Assembly: GCA_016870695.1 (NCBI GenBank)
Contig: VGAV01000111.1
Location: 1 to 7,310, forward strand
Direction: 5' to 3'
Length of the DNA stretch: 7,310 nucleotides
Source: Actinomycetota bacterium
GTDB lineage: Bacteria; Actinomycetota; Actinomycetes; Actinomycetales; Microbacteriaceae
Positions 6,644 to 7,310 of this stretch are shown piece by piece. The notes beneath the pieces were generated by a model. That model was not told the DNA's origin. It searched no databases and saw nothing but the letters and a program-made list of their open reading frames with translations. The translations under genes and the position numbers were made by a program. Positions within the stretch are counted from its first letter, which is position 1. Each line of letters starts with the position of its first letter.

Positions 6644-6687
6644 GTTCACCTGACGTTCGACCCTCGTTCACCGACGGTCGCGCAGTC
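6644..6687. promoter_or_regulatory. PhoP-box-like array of 11-bp direct repeats upstream of pit
   Basis: Units start exactly 11 bp apart on the plus strand: GTTCACCTGAC (6644-6654), GTTCGACCCTC (6655-6665) and GTTCACCGACG (6666-6676). A weak fourth unit follows at 6677-6687. Streptomyces PhoP, the phosphate-starvation response regulator, binds 11-nt direct repeats with a core like G(G/T)TCAYY, and the S. coelicolor pitH2 promoter carries such repeats. The array begins 62 bp upstream of the pit start codon and directly adjoins a candidate -10 element. Control of pit by phosphate supply is therefore likely; direct binding is inference. Confidence 0.65.
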
Positions 6688-6716
6688 ATCCTCGCATCGT
6701 GCCCCACCGCGGTCAA
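6688..6716 (-). promoter_or_regulatory. Candidate promoter of the pit operon
   Basis: The minus strand has TTGACC (6711-6716, 5 of 6 to TTGACA), a 17-bp spacer and GAGGAT (6688-6693), which keeps A2, A5 and T6 of the -10 consensus. The start would fall near 6681, giving a leader of about 100 nt. The PhoP-like repeats would then occupy about +1 to +38. I saw no better -10 element nearer the gene. Confidence 0.45.
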
Positions 6717-6802
6717 ACCGGACGCGGGCGCGGCACCGGACCGGCGGAGGACCGAGCCGGCGGCATCCCGGATCCGCACCGCCCCGGCGCGCGACGGAGC
6801 GT

Positions 6803-6808
6803 TAGCGT
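6803..6808 (+). promoter_or_regulatory. -10 element for the oligopeptidase gene, leaderless arrangement
   Basis: TAGCGT, then GGAGGG, then GTG at 6815. The first 11 bases, TAGCGTGGAGG, are identical to those before the FAH-family gene. GGAGG is too close to the start codon to act as an ordinary ribosome-binding site. Confidence 0.6.
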
Positions 6809-6814
6809 GGAGGG

Positions 6815-7310
6815 GTGACCGACACCGACGCACGTCCCGTCCCGCCCGTCGCCGACCGCCGCCCCGTCGCGCGCACGCATCACGGGGACACCTTCCACGA
6901 CCCGTACGAGTGGTTCCGGGCCAAGGACGACGCGGACGTCACGTCCCACCTCGAGGCCGAGAACGCGTACACGCGCGAACGCACCGCCCACCTGGCGCAG
7001 CTGCGCGAGACGATCTTCGGCGAGATCAAGGGCCGGACCCTCGAGACCGACCTGTCGGTGCCCACGCGCCGCGGCGACTGGTGGTACTACGGCCGGACCG
7101 TCGCGGGGGCGCAGTACGGGATCCAGTGCCGCGCGCCCTTGGCATCCCCCGAGGACTGGACGCCCCCGGAGCTCGTCCCCGACGAGCCCGTCCCCGGCGA
7201 GCAGGTCCTCCTCGACGCCAACGTCGAGGCCGAGGGCCAGGAGTTCTTCTCCCTCGGCAGCTACAACGTCAGCGACGACGGCACCCTGCTGCTCTACGGC
7301 GTGGACGTCG
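6815..7310 (+). CDS. ptrB: Oligopeptidase B (S9A serine peptidase), N-terminal part
   Basis: The first 165 codons of a prolyl-oligopeptidase-family protein are present and the right edge cuts it. Seen are PVARTHHGDTFHDPYEWFR (17-35), the family's conserved opening; LEAENAYT (46-53); SVPTRRGDWWYYGR (81-94); and EGQEFFSLGSYNVSDDGTLL (140-159), where the beta-propeller begins. These features match oligopeptidase B rather than prolyl oligopeptidase. Oligopeptidase B cleaves short peptides after Lys or Arg in the cytoplasm; full proteins run to about 700 residues with the Ser-Asp-His triad in the C-terminal hydrolase domain, which is outside the window. The GTG start is the only plausible one near the conserved region and is supported by the -10 element. 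The gene is divergent from pit. Confidence 0.9.
   Translation, partial: MTDTDARPVPPVADRRPVARTHHGDTFHDPYEWFRAKDDADVTSHLEAENAYTRERTAHLAQLRETIFGEIKGRTLETDLSVPTRRGDWWYYGRTVAGAQYGIQCRAPLASPEDWTPPELVPDEPVPGEQVLLDANVEAEGQEFFSLGSYNVSDDGTLLLYGVDV

Larger units (their letters stand above)
6583..6814. other. Divergent intergenic region, phosphate transporter versus oligopeptidase
   Basis: This 232-bp gap is the longest non-coding stretch in the window. It contains the candidate transporter promoter, the 11-bp direct repeats, two copies of the GGATGCC-type heptamer (6611-6617, 6762-6768) and the oligopeptidase -10 element. No small gene with a supported start is visible. Confidence 0.6.
343..7147. repeat. 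Dispersed heptamer GGATGCC/GGCATCC, 17 copies
   Basis: I counted copies starting at 343, 531, 1054, 1629, 1652, 2598, 3285, 4004, 4237, 4362, 4801, 4963, 5207, 5716, 6611, 6762 and 7141. Nine read GGATGCC and eight GGCATCC on the plus strand. Base composition at an assumed 70% G+C would give about two. Copies occur in different codon phases and in intergenic DNA. The function is unknown. Confidence 0.6.

Noticed and set aside
5357..6649. N-terminal extension of the 109-residue membrane protein to 540 residues
   Set aside because: The upstream part is an out-of-frame shadow of the transporter gene (Arg/His/Asp-rich). The ATG at 5356 has a ribosome-binding site and the ATGA overlap.
1..7310. 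Mobile element, phage, CRISPR or defence island
   Set aside because: No transposase, integrase, long terminal repeats, regularly spaced repeats or defence-type domains are visible, and composition looks uniform throughout.

Overview
The window looks like ordinary chromosome from a high-G+C actinobacterium, most likely Microbacteriaceae and plausibly Microbacterium. The grounds are the G/C-ending codon use, the TAGGCT/TAGCGT -10 elements placed for leaderless transcription, an Rv0805-type cyclic-nucleotide phosphodiesterase, an actinobacterial FKBP start, and a strong excess of the heptamer GGATGCC/GGCATCC. I see no mobile element, CRISPR array, rRNA or convincing tRNA.

Layout, left to right. 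A minus-strand gene, probably a small FKBP-type peptidyl-prolyl isomerase, runs off the left edge with only its first 18 codons present. After a 167-bp gap comes a minus-strand PrsW-family intramembrane metalloprotease. It diverges, across an 84-bp region with back-to-back -10 elements and a perfect 9-bp tandem repeat, from a plus-strand fumarylacetoacetate hydrolase (FAH) family enzyme. The FAH gene converges on minus-strand aspartate ammonia-lyase (aspA), with a strong hairpin between them. Further right, all on the minus strand, are a class III cyclic-nucleotide phosphodiesterase and a two-gene unit: a PiT-family phosphate transporter whose stop codon overlaps the start of a 109-residue two-helix membrane protein. 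A 232-bp divergent region follows, holding 11-bp direct repeats that match the PhoP-box pattern. Last is the start of a plus-strand S9 oligopeptidase B, cut by the right edge.

Functional themes are C4 metabolism (AspA makes fumarate and ammonia from aspartate; the FAH-family enzyme probably acts on a related 2-oxo or acylpyruvate substrate), phosphate uptake, cyclic-nucleotide turnover, and protein folding and proteolysis. Most genes appear to have their own promoter; the transporter and the small membrane protein form the only clear operon.

The points most worth a second look are at the DNA level: the PhoP-box-like repeats lying just downstream of a candidate phosphate-transporter promoter, a recurring -10/N6/start-codon arrangement, the dispersed GGATGCC heptamer, and the uncharacterised membrane protein coupled to the transporter. 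I found no clear evidence for a wholly new multi-gene system.
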